Shown piece after piece: positions 16,945 to 25,283 of a DNA stretch of 64,000 nt. The stretch lies in NCBI RefSeq assembly GCF_024231755.1, contig NZ_JAAEQH010000147.1, positions 1-64,000 of the forward strand. Direction: 5' to 3'. The stretch is from Neptuniibacter sp. GTDB taxonomy: Bacteria > Pseudomonadota > Gammaproteobacteria > Pseudomonadales > Balneatricaceae. The translations under genes and the position numbers were made by a program. The notes below the pieces were generated by a model. That model made no database searches. It had not been told where the DNA came from and saw only the letters and a program-made list of their open reading frames with translations. How positions within the stretch are numbered: position 1 is the first letter of the stretch; each line of letters starts with the position of its first letter.

Positions 16945-19400
16945 TTCAGTCGGCTTCTTTCAGGCTTGCCACCCAACAAAGTATCAGTAGTCTGAAACTG
17001 AGTGAGTGGCGCGCACTGATTATCGCCCTGACGTTGGCCATTACCATCGCTAGTTTGATGGCTGTACTGGGAGAGCGTATCGAAAAAACACTGATGCGTC
17101 AGGGCAGTGCAATTCTTGGAGCAGACCTTGTCCTGAGTAACAGCCGCCCTCTATCCAATGAATCAATTCAACAAGCTAAAGCACTGGGGCTTGAGTTTAA
17201 CGAAGTCACGCAACTGGCCACTATGGCAAACAGCGGTGACAACTTCCTGCTGGTATCTATCCGAGCTCTCAGTGCCCCTTACCCTCGTGGAGGGATAGCA
17301 TTACAGCAAGAGATTGATCAGCCCCTGCCTGATCCAGGTACCGCGTGGGCTGAAGCGGGTGTATTTGAACGCTTAGGGTTACAGACAGGTGACCCGTTGG
17401 TTTTAGGAAACTCAACATTCACGCTAAGCGCCCAGATTCAATCGGCTCCTGATCGAGGTCGAGGCTTTATCAGCTTCAATCCACAGATTGTGATCAATCA
17501 AAATGAGTTGAAAGCGACCGGTCTGCTTGGTCCAGGAGCTCGAATGCAATACCGGCAGCTTTTTGCTGGAGGCTCCGTTGCGCTACAACAACTGGAAGAA
17601 ACTCTGCAACAAAACCTAAAAACCGGCGAACGCCTCACCTCGCTGAGTAATGAGGAAAGTCAGCAGAACAGCGCTTTAAACAAAGCGTCCTCCTATCTTC
17701 GCCTCGGGGCACTCTTTGCACTGCTGATCTCAGCTATGACAATTTTCCTTAGCTTGAGGCGTTTTACCCAGAGCCAGAATAAACGCGCCGCCCTGTTCAA
17801 AAGCCTTGGTTTAAGTAATCAACAACTGCTGCAGCTATACCTGAATCAACTGGGTCTTGCCTGGATATTCTGTTCTATCTGTGGAGTTATTCTGGCCTAT
17901 CTATTGGAACAACTGGGACTGCAACTCTTGCATAGCCTTCTTCCACAGCCGGTGCCAGAAGCCGATATTTACACTTATCTCTCGGGCCCACTGCTGGGCT
18001 TGGCAATCCTGTTTTGCCTTGGCCTACCCGCTCTGTTCCGGTTGCAACAAAGCAACCCAATTCAGCTACTACAGGATCAACCTTCCCCGCTACGCTGGGG
18101 CTCAAAGCTTCCCTACATTGCAGCCTTTGCTCTACTGCTGATCTTCACCAGTTGGTACCTGAATAATTTATTACTTACTCTTAGCCTGACACTCTGCTTG
18201 TTATTGATCGGCAGCGGTCTGGGTTGGCTGGGAGCCCGTCTAGCCGAACGACTGGCAAACAGCTTTTCCCGTCATCATCGTCTGGGGAATCTATTGCTTA
18301 GCCGAGTACAACAGCAGCAACGTTGGTATCGTATCCAGATCCCGGTTATTTGCCTGCTGTTTGCTCTGCTGAGTATTAATCTGATCGCCCTGAATGACCT
18401 CTTAGGGCGCTGGCAGAACCAGTTACCTGAAGATACTCCCGACCATTTCCTGATCAATATTCAGGACTGGGAAAAAACCGAAGTTGAAACTCTGCTAGAG
18501 AAGCACCAGATCAGTAATCAGCTCTGGCCAATCTATCGTGGTCGCCTCAGTAAAGTGAACGACAAACCTCTCTCTGAAGCCCTAACTCCGGAACAGCTCG
18601 CGCAACCCTCTTTGAAGCGGGAGTTAAACTTGACCAGCTCTGCCCTGATGCCGGCGCACAACAAACTGGTTGCGGGGGAGTGGTTAACTAAAGGCAGCGT
18701 CTCCATCGAGCGAGAAGAAGCGGAGGAGCTGGGACTGAGGATTGGTGACAAGATCAGTTTTGATATTGCCGGACGAGAAGTCAGCGCCACAATAAGCAGT
18801 ATCCGCGAAGTACGCTGGGATTCGTTCCAGCCTAACTTCTACTTTATTTTCTCTCCCGGAGTTCTGGATCAATTCTCAGCCAGTTATATGACCAGTTTCC
18901 ATCTGGGAGATTACAGTGCTGATGTGAGCCGTGAACTCATCCACCAGTTCCCTACCCTGACGCTGGTTGATGTTCGCCAGATACTGGACCAATTACAACA
19001 ACTGCTCGGTAAACTCTCACTGCTATCCAGCCTATTGATGCTGCTCACCACTTCTGCAGGCTTGGTACTGCTTTACGTCACCCTGACACAAGAACTGGAA
19101 CAACGCCGCTACGAAAACGCTCTGCTGCAAACACTGGGAGCAAGCCAATATCAGTGTAAACAACTGGATCGGATGGAGATGGGTTTTATCGGTGGAATAA
19201 GCGGTATTCTGGCGGTGCTGATAACAGAACTAAGTCTATGGCCAATCCACCAGCAGTTGCTAAAGCTGGAACCAGTAGCGCACCCAATCTTATGGGTAGC
19301 CCTGCCACTACTCAGCTGTTTACTGTTTATTCTGATAAGTCACTTCAGTCATCGTCAACAGGATTTGAGTCAAAGTTACCGCACTCTTTCATCCCGCTAG
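16941..19400 (+). CDS. ybbP: ABC transporter permease YbbP (FtsX-like)
   Basis: 819-residue inner-membrane protein with the YbbP layout: one N-terminal transmembrane helix (about 30-48), a large periplasmic region with MacB-type core, three helices with FtsX domain near 255-370, two more helices, a second periplasmic domain, and a final FtsX helix cluster (about 690-805). Slightly longer than the E. coli protein. Translationally coupled to ybbA. Followed by a weak hairpin terminator, then convergent lapG. Confidence 0.92.
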   Translation: MIQSASFRLATQQSISSLKLSEWRALIIALTLAITIASLMAVLGERIEKTLMRQGSAILGADLVLSNSRPLSNESIQQAKALGLEFNEVTQLATMANSGDNFLLVSIRALSAPYPRGGIALQQEIDQPLPDPGTAWAEAGVFERLGLQTGDPLVLGNSTFTLSAQIQSAPDRGRGFISFNPQIVINQNELKATGLLGPGARMQYRQLFAGGSVALQQLEETLQQNLKTGERLTSLSNEESQQNSALNKASSYLRLGALFALLISAMTIFLSLRRFTQSQNKRAALFKSLGLSNQQLLQLYLNQLGLAWIFCSICGVILAYLLEQLGLQLLHSLLPQPVPEADIYTYLSGPLLGLAILFCLGLPALFRLQQSNPIQLLQDQPSPLRWGSKLPYIAAFALLLIFTSWYLNNLLLTLSLTLCLLLIGSGLGWLGARLAERLANSFSRHHRLGNLLLSRVQQQQRWYRIQIPVICLLFALLSINLIALNDLLGRWQNQLPEDTPDHFLINIQDWEKTEVETLLEKHQISNQLWPIYRGRLSKVNDKPLSEALTPEQLAQPSLKRELNLTSSALMPAHNKLVAGEWLTKGSVSIEREEAEELGLRIGDKISFDIAGREVSATISSIREVRWDSFQPNFYFIFSPGVLDQFSASYMTSFHLGDYSADVSRELIHQFPTLTLVDVRQILDQLQQLLGKLSLLSSLLMLLTTSAGLVLLYVTLTQELEQRRYENALLQTLGASQYQCKQLDRMEMGFIGGISGILAVLITELSLWPIHQQLLKLEPVAHPILWVALPLLSCLLFILISHFSHRQQDLSQSYRTLSSR

Positions 19401-19426
19401 ATCAGACATAGAAAAGGTTTAATAAG

Positions 19427-19460
19427 AAGTGCTGTATAGCGGGTTTCTGTCAGCACTTTT
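19427..19460 (+). terminator. Probable terminator after ybbP
   Basis: Arms AAGTGCTG and CAGCACTT with a 16-base loop, then TTAG. The large loop and short T-run make it weak. It lies between the convergent ybbP and lapG genes. Confidence 0.5.
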
Positions 19461-19475
19461 AGTACGATAAAGCTC

Positions 19476-20162
19476 TCAGGAAACAGGCCGCTGTATCTCC
19501 CTTCGTAGACGCTGCACCATCGATTTCCACTGCTGAATATCATCGACATTTCCCAGGCGTTCCGAAAGATCCTCGTTCTTCCACACACCAAAGCTATTAA
19601 GATGAAACACTGGGGAAAGGTCGGTCCTTTCCGACCCTTTTAAAATATCATTGGTCATATTATCCAGAATCAGCGGGTCACTGTTTGGGTCAGAGAAGTA
19701 GGTCAGCACCATATGTGCCTGTTGTCCCTGGCGATATTTCACATAGGAGATTTTTAGCTTCTCTTCCGATACCCCCATATGCAACAGGCTAAAGTATTTT
19801 GCGATAGAAAAATCTTCACAATCCCCCGCATTTTTCAGCAGGCTTTCTAGCGGTGTTGCCCAGTAATCCTTCTGCCCCCAGAGTTCACGATCCTCCACCC
19901 ATTTCATGCGATTGAAGAAATGATTTACCCGCTCCAGTTTACCCCTGTCATCAAGTTTGGCTCCTGTCGCCATCAGATCTAACCAACTCTGAAGCCTATC
20001 CCTAGTCTCATTGTCATATTTCTTCTGGACCTTTTTAATTAACGTTTGTGGGAAAATCTTTTGAAGGTGGTTTGCATGAGCGGGGTTGTGGATATAAAGC
20101 AGAGCAATTATAGAAACATGCAGTGGTTTGAGGTTCAGTAGTCCTGCAATTTTAGCTTTCAT
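19476..20162 (-). CDS. lapG: LapG-type periplasmic cysteine protease (BTLCP family)
   Basis: In Pseudomonas and Shewanella LapG clips the N-terminus of giant LapA-type adhesins and releases cells from biofilm; it is held inactive by c-di-GMP-bound LapD. The 228-residue protein has an N-terminal hydrophobic export segment (about 14-30, ending HAN) and the transglutaminase-like triad Cys115 (GDCEDFSIAKY), His150 (AHMVL) and Asp167 (LILDN). A strong GGGAGG precedes the start. It is the third gene downstream of a cyclic-di-GMP riboswitch, with an intercistronic hairpin just upstream. Neither LapD nor a LapA adhesin is adjacent. Confidence 0.9.
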   Translation of the reverse strand: MKAKIAGLLNLKPLHVSIIALLYIHNPAHANHLQKIFPQTLIKKVQKKYDNETRDRLQSWLDLMATGAKLDDRGKLERVNHFFNRMKWVEDRELWGQKDYWATPLESLLKNAGDCEDFSIAKYFSLLHMGVSEEKLKISYVKYRQGQQAHMVLTYFSDPNSDPLILDNMTNDILKGSERTDLSPVFHLNSFGVWKNEDLSERLGNVDDIQQWKSMVQRLRREIQRPVS

Positions 20163-20185
20163 GATCGCCTCCCTTATTCATTCTT

Positions 20186-20224
20186 CTGGCATAGTTTCCC
20201 TAACTATTGAGGAAACTACGCCAG
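20186..20224 (-). other. Long intercistronic hairpin upstream of lapG
   Basis: CTGGC-A-TAGTTTCC pairs with GGAAACTA-C-GCCAG, arms of 14 with one mismatch and an 11-base loop, in the 75-base gap before lapG. No T-run follows in the leftward direction, so it looks like an mRNA processing or stability element rather than a simple terminator. Confidence 0.6.
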
Positions 20225-20237
20225 ACCACACACCTTC

Positions 20238-20495
20238 TTACCAATTAGAATGAACTTGATTTCCATATGGATCTTGAAGTACATCTTCCATTTTTCCACC
20301 AGCCGCTGTTGGCTGCTCCTCAAGCTCCTTATTGATCTCATCCATACTCATCATCTCTGTAGTTTTCATCTCATCAGTTACTGTTTCCAAACTGAATAGC
20401 TCAGGTGTCAGCTCGCCAAACTCTGAATTTCCTGCAACTACTACAGCAGGAGCAAACAATAGGGCAAACGCCAGTGCTTTATATTGAATAGCCAT
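20238..20495 (-). CDS. Small acidic exported protein, unknown function
   Basis: 85 residues. A signal peptide (1-21: hydrophobic core LAFALLFAPAVVV, cleavage around AGN) precedes a 64-residue acidic mature region rich in Glu and Met with no cysteine. AGGT lies eight bases before the ATG. It stands between the riboswitch-headed first gene and lapG, all on the same strand, which suggests a role in the same surface or biofilm process. No family recognised. Confidence 0.7.
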   Translation of the reverse strand: MAIQYKALAFALLFAPAVVVAGNSEFGELTPELFSLETVTDEMKTTEMMSMDEINKELEEQPTAAGGKMEDVLQDPYGNQVHSNW

Positions 20496-20602
20496 AACAC
20501 GATACCTATTTTGTTATTCATCTTACTGCTCGTATCAACTCTGACCACTCATTAGGCACTCTGTTCAGTACTTTTGATTATTTTTTATACAGAACATATC
20601 GA

Positions 20603-20923
20603 TCAGTGTCCCCCTACCAACAGAAGAAAACGAAGGTAAAAGCCCCGCATTTTTCTCTTTTGCTGCTTCCGGCTATCCACAACCTTCAGGCAGCGACTAC
20701 TAGTAAGAGTTCTGGCGTTTGCTCCTTTATAGCGTTCTTGTATGAAGCATGGGGCTGTTTTTTGAGGTACTGAAGAAAATGTAACTGCTGTGTATGCTGG
20801 AGAAACTAGCAAAGGCCCTGTACTTCCAGGAGTAGCTGCAATCGCTGAATCAAGAGGGATAGAAAGCATCAGGCAAAGACTTAGCCGACGTATTGGACGT
20901 GTTATTAGAAACTGAGATTTCAC
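20603..20923 (-). CDS. Putative small exported protein directly downstream of the c-di-GMP riboswitch
   Basis: A GTG start at 20923 is chosen because GGAGGT sits four bases ahead; an in-frame GTG at 20935 overlaps that site. The 106-residue product has a basic N-terminus and a hydrophobic stretch (CLMLSIPLDSAIAA) resembling a signal peptide with AIA/A cleavage, then two cysteines and a basic C-terminal tail (RKQQKRKMRGFYLRF). Composition is unusual, so the reading frame could be wrong or degenerate at its 3' end. No family recognised. Its placement right after a riboswitch is the main reason to believe it. Confidence 0.5.
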   Translation of the reverse strand: MKSQFLITRPIRRLSLCLMLSIPLDSAIAATPGSTGPLLVSPAYTAVTFSSVPQKTAPCFIQERYKGANARTLTSSRCLKVVDSRKQQKRKMRGFYLRFLLLVGGH

Positions 20924-20989
20924 GATGACCTCCACTAATCATGTGCAAGATCCTCATGAACGAAAGTTCCTGGGTTGCTCTCCTTTGCT

Positions 20990-21090
20990 TCTCTCCTTTG
21001 GTAGACCGGCCATCCCAATCAATTTCAAGTATGGGACCCGTGACTTTGCGTCCCTCGATTACTCGAGGTTTGCCTTTTTCGAGAGAGGAT
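20990..21090 (-). promoter_or_regulatory. Cyclic-di-GMP-I riboswitch (GEMM-I)
   Basis: Read on the minus strand the aptamer core matches the GEMM-I consensus: GGCAAACC, a stem TCGA/TCGA capped by the GNRA-type tetraloop GTAA, then GGGACGCAAAGTCACGGGT (known Vc2 core GGGACGCAAAGCC) and the second arm GGATGGCCGGTCTACC. The outer P1 stem can form between CCTCTCTC (21081-21088) and GGAGAG (20991-20996). The leader ends 70 bases before the GGAGGT/GTG start of the small exported protein gene; lapG lies third downstream. Confidence 0.92.
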
Positions 21091-21200
21091 CTCTAATAAA
21101 AAACATTCATACGAACGTTTGATTAATTAGATCTTAGCACAAAAAACAACCAGTAAAGGTGTGACTACCCGGATAAGTGATCTGTATCAACCCATACAGG

Positions 21201-23777
21201 TTACAAACCCAACGCCACTTGTGGTTTTTCTTTAGAGGTCAGGTCCACTTTTGGTAAACAGCTAAACAGGCGCTCAATATCAATCCCCAACTTGCCGGAC
21301 AACTCCCCCTTAATTACGTCACTGCGTTGCTGGGCCAATTGCTGCAGTTTCTGCTCTTGCAGTGATTTAAGCTCAACCTCTTTTAAAGGCTCCTTACGTT
21401 TCTTATTTTCGTCCAATAAGGTGGCCCAAACCTTAGGCTGGTCAGCTGCCACCGCATAACCACAGATATTCATTCGCATCGCCTTACGCTCATTCAGCAT
21501 CTGGCCTAACTTTGCAATATACTGTTTTGACTCTGCAGAAAGGCCCGATTGTGCTGGCGCGAAATAAACCGGCTGCAGGTTGATAAAGGAGCCTTTATCC
21601 TGAGCATCTATCACCATTTTACCCAAAGAGATTAGGGTACCGAATGGCTGCAGAGCTTTAGTTAGATAACCCATTGCAGCACTTTTCAAACCTTTGCCCG
21701 CCAGCTTATTAATCACAGTTTGATACCCGAATTGCGGATCATCCAAGGAACCATCAATTGGGATCTGCAGATCGATATTATCGTCGTTGTCCTGCAGGAT
21801 CATAATGGCAGTATCCAAAGGCATAGAAACCTTCTGGTTAAACTCACCACTGCGCTCACTGTTCTGTGCTTCCACCTGTAGTTTATTCAGACGGATATCA
21901 GAATCACCATCCAGCTTGCGGTCTTTGATTTCACCTTTAGAAGTTACGCTCAGCTGCCCACTATGCAAGTAATATCCTGTATATTGAAGTGAGTAAGGGC
22001 TCACTTGAGGCAATTCTAAGCCTTTAATCTCCAGGTCCCAGTTACCGCCATAATTACCGCTAAATAGCTCAATTTCACCTTTAGCATTCAAGAGGGAGAA
22101 CTTATTTTTAGCCTCTAATAGGAAGTCTGTTTTGCCATCTGAAGCGGTGTTGATCTGGTTAAGCTGCAGCTTTTTGATGTCCAGCTCAGTTTTAAAAGCC
22201 GGTGCAACACCACCATCCACAATGGCGAGTTTGTTGCTTCCGGTTAGATCAAGTTTGCCGATATTAACGGTAAACGGTTCTGAAGAGTCCGCATCTGATT
22301 GCTCCTGTTTAGAACCGCCGGATAAACGCCCCAACAGCCAATCCAGATCACTTAACTGACGCTGCTTGGAAAGATGGACACGAGTCTGGCTATCACTTAA
22401 CTTGATACTGCCAATATCCAACTGGTTAAGCTGCTTAAGATTCAGATTTTGCAAACCGATATTTTGCCAACGGGAGAACACACCGCCATCTCCCATCACA
22501 GTCAAACCGGATAGCTTTAGCGCACCCAGATTGATCTGCTCCGTATGTTTCACCTCTGCCCGATTCAGATCCAAATGACTAAGCTCAACTAGAGAATCCC
22601 CTGCAACGGATAACTTAAACTGCTGTAACTGCGTAGAAGGAGCACTAACCATCCACTGGCTCATGTCGGGTGTTTTAACATCAGCTTGAAGCTTTACCCC
22701 CTGAAGGGAGAGCAACTGGTTACCCTGTTGTAGTTTTAGGTTACTTAACGCTATATCTACAGCGTTTGCCTGTAGCTTTTTCAGCCCTTGCAGATCAACC
22801 TCAGCCTGTAAGTCCAGTGCTTCCGCTGCGACACTGTTACCCAATTGTTTCAAATCCAACTGTGCCAGATTGATCTTGTTCTTACTCTTCAAAGCTGACA
22901 GTTCACTGCCGTTCAGAGCCAGATCAACAGAACCATTCCAACTTAGGCTCTTACTCTGTATCGCCAGATCCGTTTGTTGAAAAGCAAAGTTACGAATTCG
23001 AATGGCACCACTCTGCGTTACAGAGGTCACCTTACTAGCCAAATCGCTTTTCGCTTTAATATTCAGATCCAGATCAACCATGGCACGCAATTCAGGAAGG
23101 AACAACGCGGTAACACTGTGTAATGGGAAATTATCGAGCTTGATCTTAAGCTCTGAACTTTTCTCTTGCGGAAGAGGTTTTGAGCTTGAACTAAGTACTA
23201 CGGGTGCACCATTAAGAGCACCATCCAGATCGATTGAAACCGGTTGCTGCTGATCCCATAAATAGAAATCGGCTAAACGTCCCTGCTTCACCTGCAAGCG
23301 ATGATCTTGCCCTGCAAGCTGTGCACGCCAGTTAATGTCATCCAGCACCAGTTCAGCCAGGCCAAAGCTCCATTCAGAAGGAGCTTCATCACCCGTTTTT
23401 TCTTCTGTGCCTGTGCCATCAGAAAGAGCATTAAGATCAATGGGGCCAAACCACAAAGAGTCTCCATGCTCCCGGATCCCTGCATTAATACCCTTTAGTT
23501 CAATCAGACTGATTAAGGCTTTCTTTTCACTAAGCGTTGAATAGTCCAAATCAACCAACAGGGTATCAACCTGTAGCTTCGGTTTACCTTCAGCCTCAAC
23601 ATTCAGATGACCAACTTTTATCCGACCAGAAAACCACTCTACTTCCAGAGCTTTGAGCTGGGCTGTTTCAGCACCATTATCCAGCAACCAGATAACAATC
23701 TGGTCACGCACTAGCAACGGCAGGTTATGTAATAGCAGGGCAATAACAACGACAAAGGCAATTAGAAAACGCAGCAT
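21201..23777 (-). CDS. DUF748/AsmA-like envelope protein
   Basis: 858 residues from MLRFLIAF; an in-frame ATG 36 bases earlier has no ribosome binding site, while AAAGGA precedes the chosen one. One N-terminal transmembrane helix (about 3-22) is followed by a long stretch of repeated amphipathic beta segments (patterns such as L-x-L-x-x-L-x-L), characteristic of DUF748/AsmA/TamB-like bridge proteins in the periplasm. The last 110 residues resemble an OmpA-like fold (NICGYAVA, then a Gln/Lys-rich helix). Probably involved in envelope lipid or outer-membrane maintenance; specific role unknown. Divergent from the gene at 23845. Confidence 0.8.
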   Translation of the reverse strand: MLRFLIAFVVVIALLLHNLPLLVRDQIVIWLLDNGAETAQLKALEVEWFSGRIKVGHLNVEAEGKPKLQVDTLLVDLDYSTLSEKKALISLIELKGINAGIREHGDSLWFGPIDLNALSDGTGTEEKTGDEAPSEWSFGLAELVLDDINWRAQLAGQDHRLQVKQGRLADFYLWDQQQPVSIDLDGALNGAPVVLSSSSKPLPQEKSSELKIKLDNFPLHSVTALFLPELRAMVDLDLNIKAKSDLASKVTSVTQSGAIRIRNFAFQQTDLAIQSKSLSWNGSVDLALNGSELSALKSKNKINLAQLDLKQLGNSVAAEALDLQAEVDLQGLKKLQANAVDIALSNLKLQQGNQLLSLQGVKLQADVKTPDMSQWMVSAPSTQLQQFKLSVAGDSLVELSHLDLNRAEVKHTEQINLGALKLSGLTVMGDGGVFSRWQNIGLQNLNLKQLNQLDIGSIKLSDSQTRVHLSKQRQLSDLDWLLGRLSGGSKQEQSDADSSEPFTVNIGKLDLTGSNKLAIVDGGVAPAFKTELDIKKLQLNQINTASDGKTDFLLEAKNKFSLLNAKGEIELFSGNYGGNWDLEIKGLELPQVSPYSLQYTGYYLHSGQLSVTSKGEIKDRKLDGDSDIRLNKLQVEAQNSERSGEFNQKVSMPLDTAIMILQDNDDNIDLQIPIDGSLDDPQFGYQTVINKLAGKGLKSAAMGYLTKALQPFGTLISLGKMVIDAQDKGSFINLQPVYFAPAQSGLSAESKQYIAKLGQMLNERKAMRMNICGYAVAADQPKVWATLLDENKKRKEPLKEVELKSLQEQKLQQLAQQRSDVIKGELSGKLGIDIERLFSCLPKVDLTSKEKPQVALGL

Positions 23778-23844
23778 GATCCTTTCGCTCGAACAGACAT
23801 ATCTGTTTATCATAATGGATGAAGCGAGAAAGAGTTATCACACC

Positions 23845-24435
23845 ATGATGAAAATCTACGTTTTATTTATCGCTCTACTACTATCAGGTCAGATCAATGC
23901 GGAAATACGTTATGCAGATCTGCAATCTCAGCTAGGTGGGGATGAACTGCTTTTTATTAGCATGGCCGATGCTCCAAATGTTCTGGCGGATGCTGATTCA
24001 GCCAGCCACCTGCGCAGCTACCACAACAAGTTTCTACGCGAACCCCTTTACGATGACTACTTACACAGTCTACTAACAGCCATGCTTGGATATAACGGTT
24101 TTCAGCACCTGTTCAAAAATCTGGGAGGAGGTTTTGTTCCCGTAAAAGTAGAGAACGATATTCTGATTATGAAAGGCACGCAGGACCACTGCGGTGGAAT
24201 GGAGGAAGCAATAGTACTAGTAGATCTAAACAGCGGTGATCTAACCAGCATACTCTACTCCCAAGAAAGCTTTCTGATTCATTCCACTTATGAAACCTCT
24301 GAACAATTACCGCAAAAAGGGCTGCTGTGGATAAAAAGGATTCTCGATGCCTACGGCACTCGTACAGAACCTACACGTAATAAATTGCTTCTAAGGAAAA
24401 TGGCTGGGGATTGGTGTCAGGGCTACAAAAAATGA
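23845..24435 (+). CDS. Exported protein of unknown function
   Basis: 196 residues from MMKIYVLF (a second ATG follows at once). A signal peptide of about 20 residues ends INA/EIRY. The mature region contains two cysteines (DHCGG and DWCQG) that could pair. A longer in-frame reading back to 23653 overlaps the coding part of the divergent DUF748 gene and is rejected. No family recognised; it could be a single-gene unit, as the next 280 bases are noncoding. Confidence 0.75.
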   Translation: MMKIYVLFIALLLSGQINAEIRYADLQSQLGGDELLFISMADAPNVLADADSASHLRSYHNKFLREPLYDDYLHSLLTAMLGYNGFQHLFKNLGGGFVPVKVENDILIMKGTQDHCGGMEEAIVLVDLNSGDLTSILYSQESFLIHSTYETSEQLPQKGLLWIKRILDAYGTRTEPTRNKLLLRKMAGDWCQGYKK

Positions 24436-24630
24436 GCCTTTACCATAAACCGACCAAATACCCTTATAAAAAATAATGATACCTAAATACTATTAAAATA
24501 TTTAAGGTTAATTTATTTTACCTATTAAAAAATGATCAACCCTGATAGAATCGCGCGCCAGAAACAGATCAAGACAGTTCTATGCAACTTTAACCAAAGC
24601 ACGGCTCTGCTCGGTCCAGCCCAAACTAGA

Positions 24631-24676
24631 AGCACTTAAGTGCTCGCCCAGGGCGAAGTAACTTGCTGTTTACTTC
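24631..24676 (+). promoter_or_regulatory. Three consecutive hairpins in the leader of a 39-residue membrane protein gene
   Basis: AGCACTTAAGTGCT (24631-24644, self-complementary), CGCCCAGGGCG (24645-24655) and GAAGTAA/TTACTTC (24655-24676) follow one another without gaps, starting 89 bases before the small ORF. Further upstream GGCT...AGCC (24604-24621) can also pair. ACCCC at 24688 could partly pair with the GAGGG ribosome binding site at 24707, hinting at translational control. No known riboswitch consensus recognised. The rest of 24436-24630 is AT-rich and without ORFs. Confidence 0.5.
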
Positions 24677-24719
24677 AAAAACCGAATACCCCTGCTGCCA
24701 TAATATGAGGGTGACTTTC

Positions 24720-24839
24720 ATGGCTGATAACGAAAACTTCCGCGACTCTTCAGGTTTTACTTGGATCATCATTAACCTGGCTGCTATTGGCTGGATCACA
24801 ATGCCAGCAAGCATCGCTTGGAGCAACGTACTGCTGTAA
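24720..24839 (+). CDS. 39-residue single-pass membrane protein, unknown
   Basis: ATG at 24720 follows GAGGGTG at an ideal distance and the frame runs 39 codons to TAA. The product has a charged N-terminus (MADNENFRDSSG) and a single hydrophobic helix (about residues 13-35, FTWIIINLAAIGWI then TMPASIAW). Tight ribosome binding site, a structured leader and a MerR-family regulator gene 45 bases downstream support a real gene. No homologue is recognised. Confidence 0.65.
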   Translation: MADNENFRDSSGFTWIIINLAAIGWITMPASIAWSNVLL

Positions 24840-24849
24840 GTAGTAATAA

Positions 24850-24898
24850 TTGAGCTGTTTCTCACTCCATGCTAAATATGCAGTATGAAACAGCTCAA
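24850..24898. repeat. 12-base inverted repeat spanning the MerR start codon
   Basis: Arms TTGAGCTGTTTC (24850-24861) and GAAACAGCTCAA (24887-24898) are perfect, with a 25-base loop that contains the merR ATG; the right arm is codons 1-5. As RNA it would bury the start of the MerR reading frame; as DNA it could be an operator. It is also a possible terminator for the 39-residue gene, without T-run. Confidence 0.6.
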
Positions 24899-25283
24899 AA
24901 TAGGCCAAGTGGCCAAACAAGCAGGCCTTACAGTAGAAGCTATTCGCTACTATGAACAGCGCGGCCTGATTCCAGAACCCCACCGTCTTGATTCCGGTTA
25001 CCGGGTTTACCCCGAATCCATTCTTACCCGCCTTCACTTTATTAATCGCTGCAAAGATTTAGGGTTTTCTCTGCAAGAGATCTCCGAACTGCTGTCTATT
25101 CAGATCAACCCTGAAAACAGTTCCGCTCTGGTAAAAGAACAAGTGGAAAATAAGATTACCCTGGTCAAAGAAAAGATCTCAGAACTACAAAAGCTGCAAG
25201 ACTCGTTAGAAAAGCTCTCTGGCCTATGTTGTGGAGATGGTTCGGTTTCCGACTGCCCTATTATCGACTTTTTAAAGCATTGA
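24885..25283 (+). CDS. MerR-family metal-responsive regulator, CueR-like
   Basis: 132 residues: HTH 1-25 (KIGQVAKQAGLTVEAIRYYEQRG has the MerR signature), wing, dimerisation helix 80-110, and a C-terminal metal loop with Cys116-x7-Cys124 (CGDGSVSDCPIID). The spacing and sequence match the CueR loop Cys112-x7-Cys120, and Ser80 stands where CueR has Ser77 and divalent sensors have Cys, pointing to Cu(I)/Ag(I)/Au(I) sensing. There is no adjacent copper ATPase or chaperone; the nearest partners are the 39-residue membrane protein and the MEKHLA gene. The ribosome binding site is poor and the start lies in a large inverted repeat. Confidence 0.85.
   Translation: MKQLKIGQVAKQAGLTVEAIRYYEQRGLIPEPHRLDSGYRVYPESILTRLHFINRCKDLGFSLQEISELLSIQINPENSSALVKEQVENKITLVKEKISELQKLQDSLEKLSGLCCGDGSVSDCPIIDFLKH

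Noticed and set aside
20925-21122. Plus-strand ORF of 65 codons
   Set aside because: It is the antisense of the cyclic-di-GMP riboswitch and of the upstream leader; the aptamer fold explains the sequence.
23653-23844. N-terminal extension of the exported protein gene at 23845
   Set aside because: Would overlap the coding start of the divergent DUF748 gene and place 64 residues before the signal peptide.
24436-24630. A known riboswitch class upstream of the 39-residue gene
   Set aside because: No consensus core of TPP, cobalamin, glycine, SAM or GEMM families seen; only simple hairpins.
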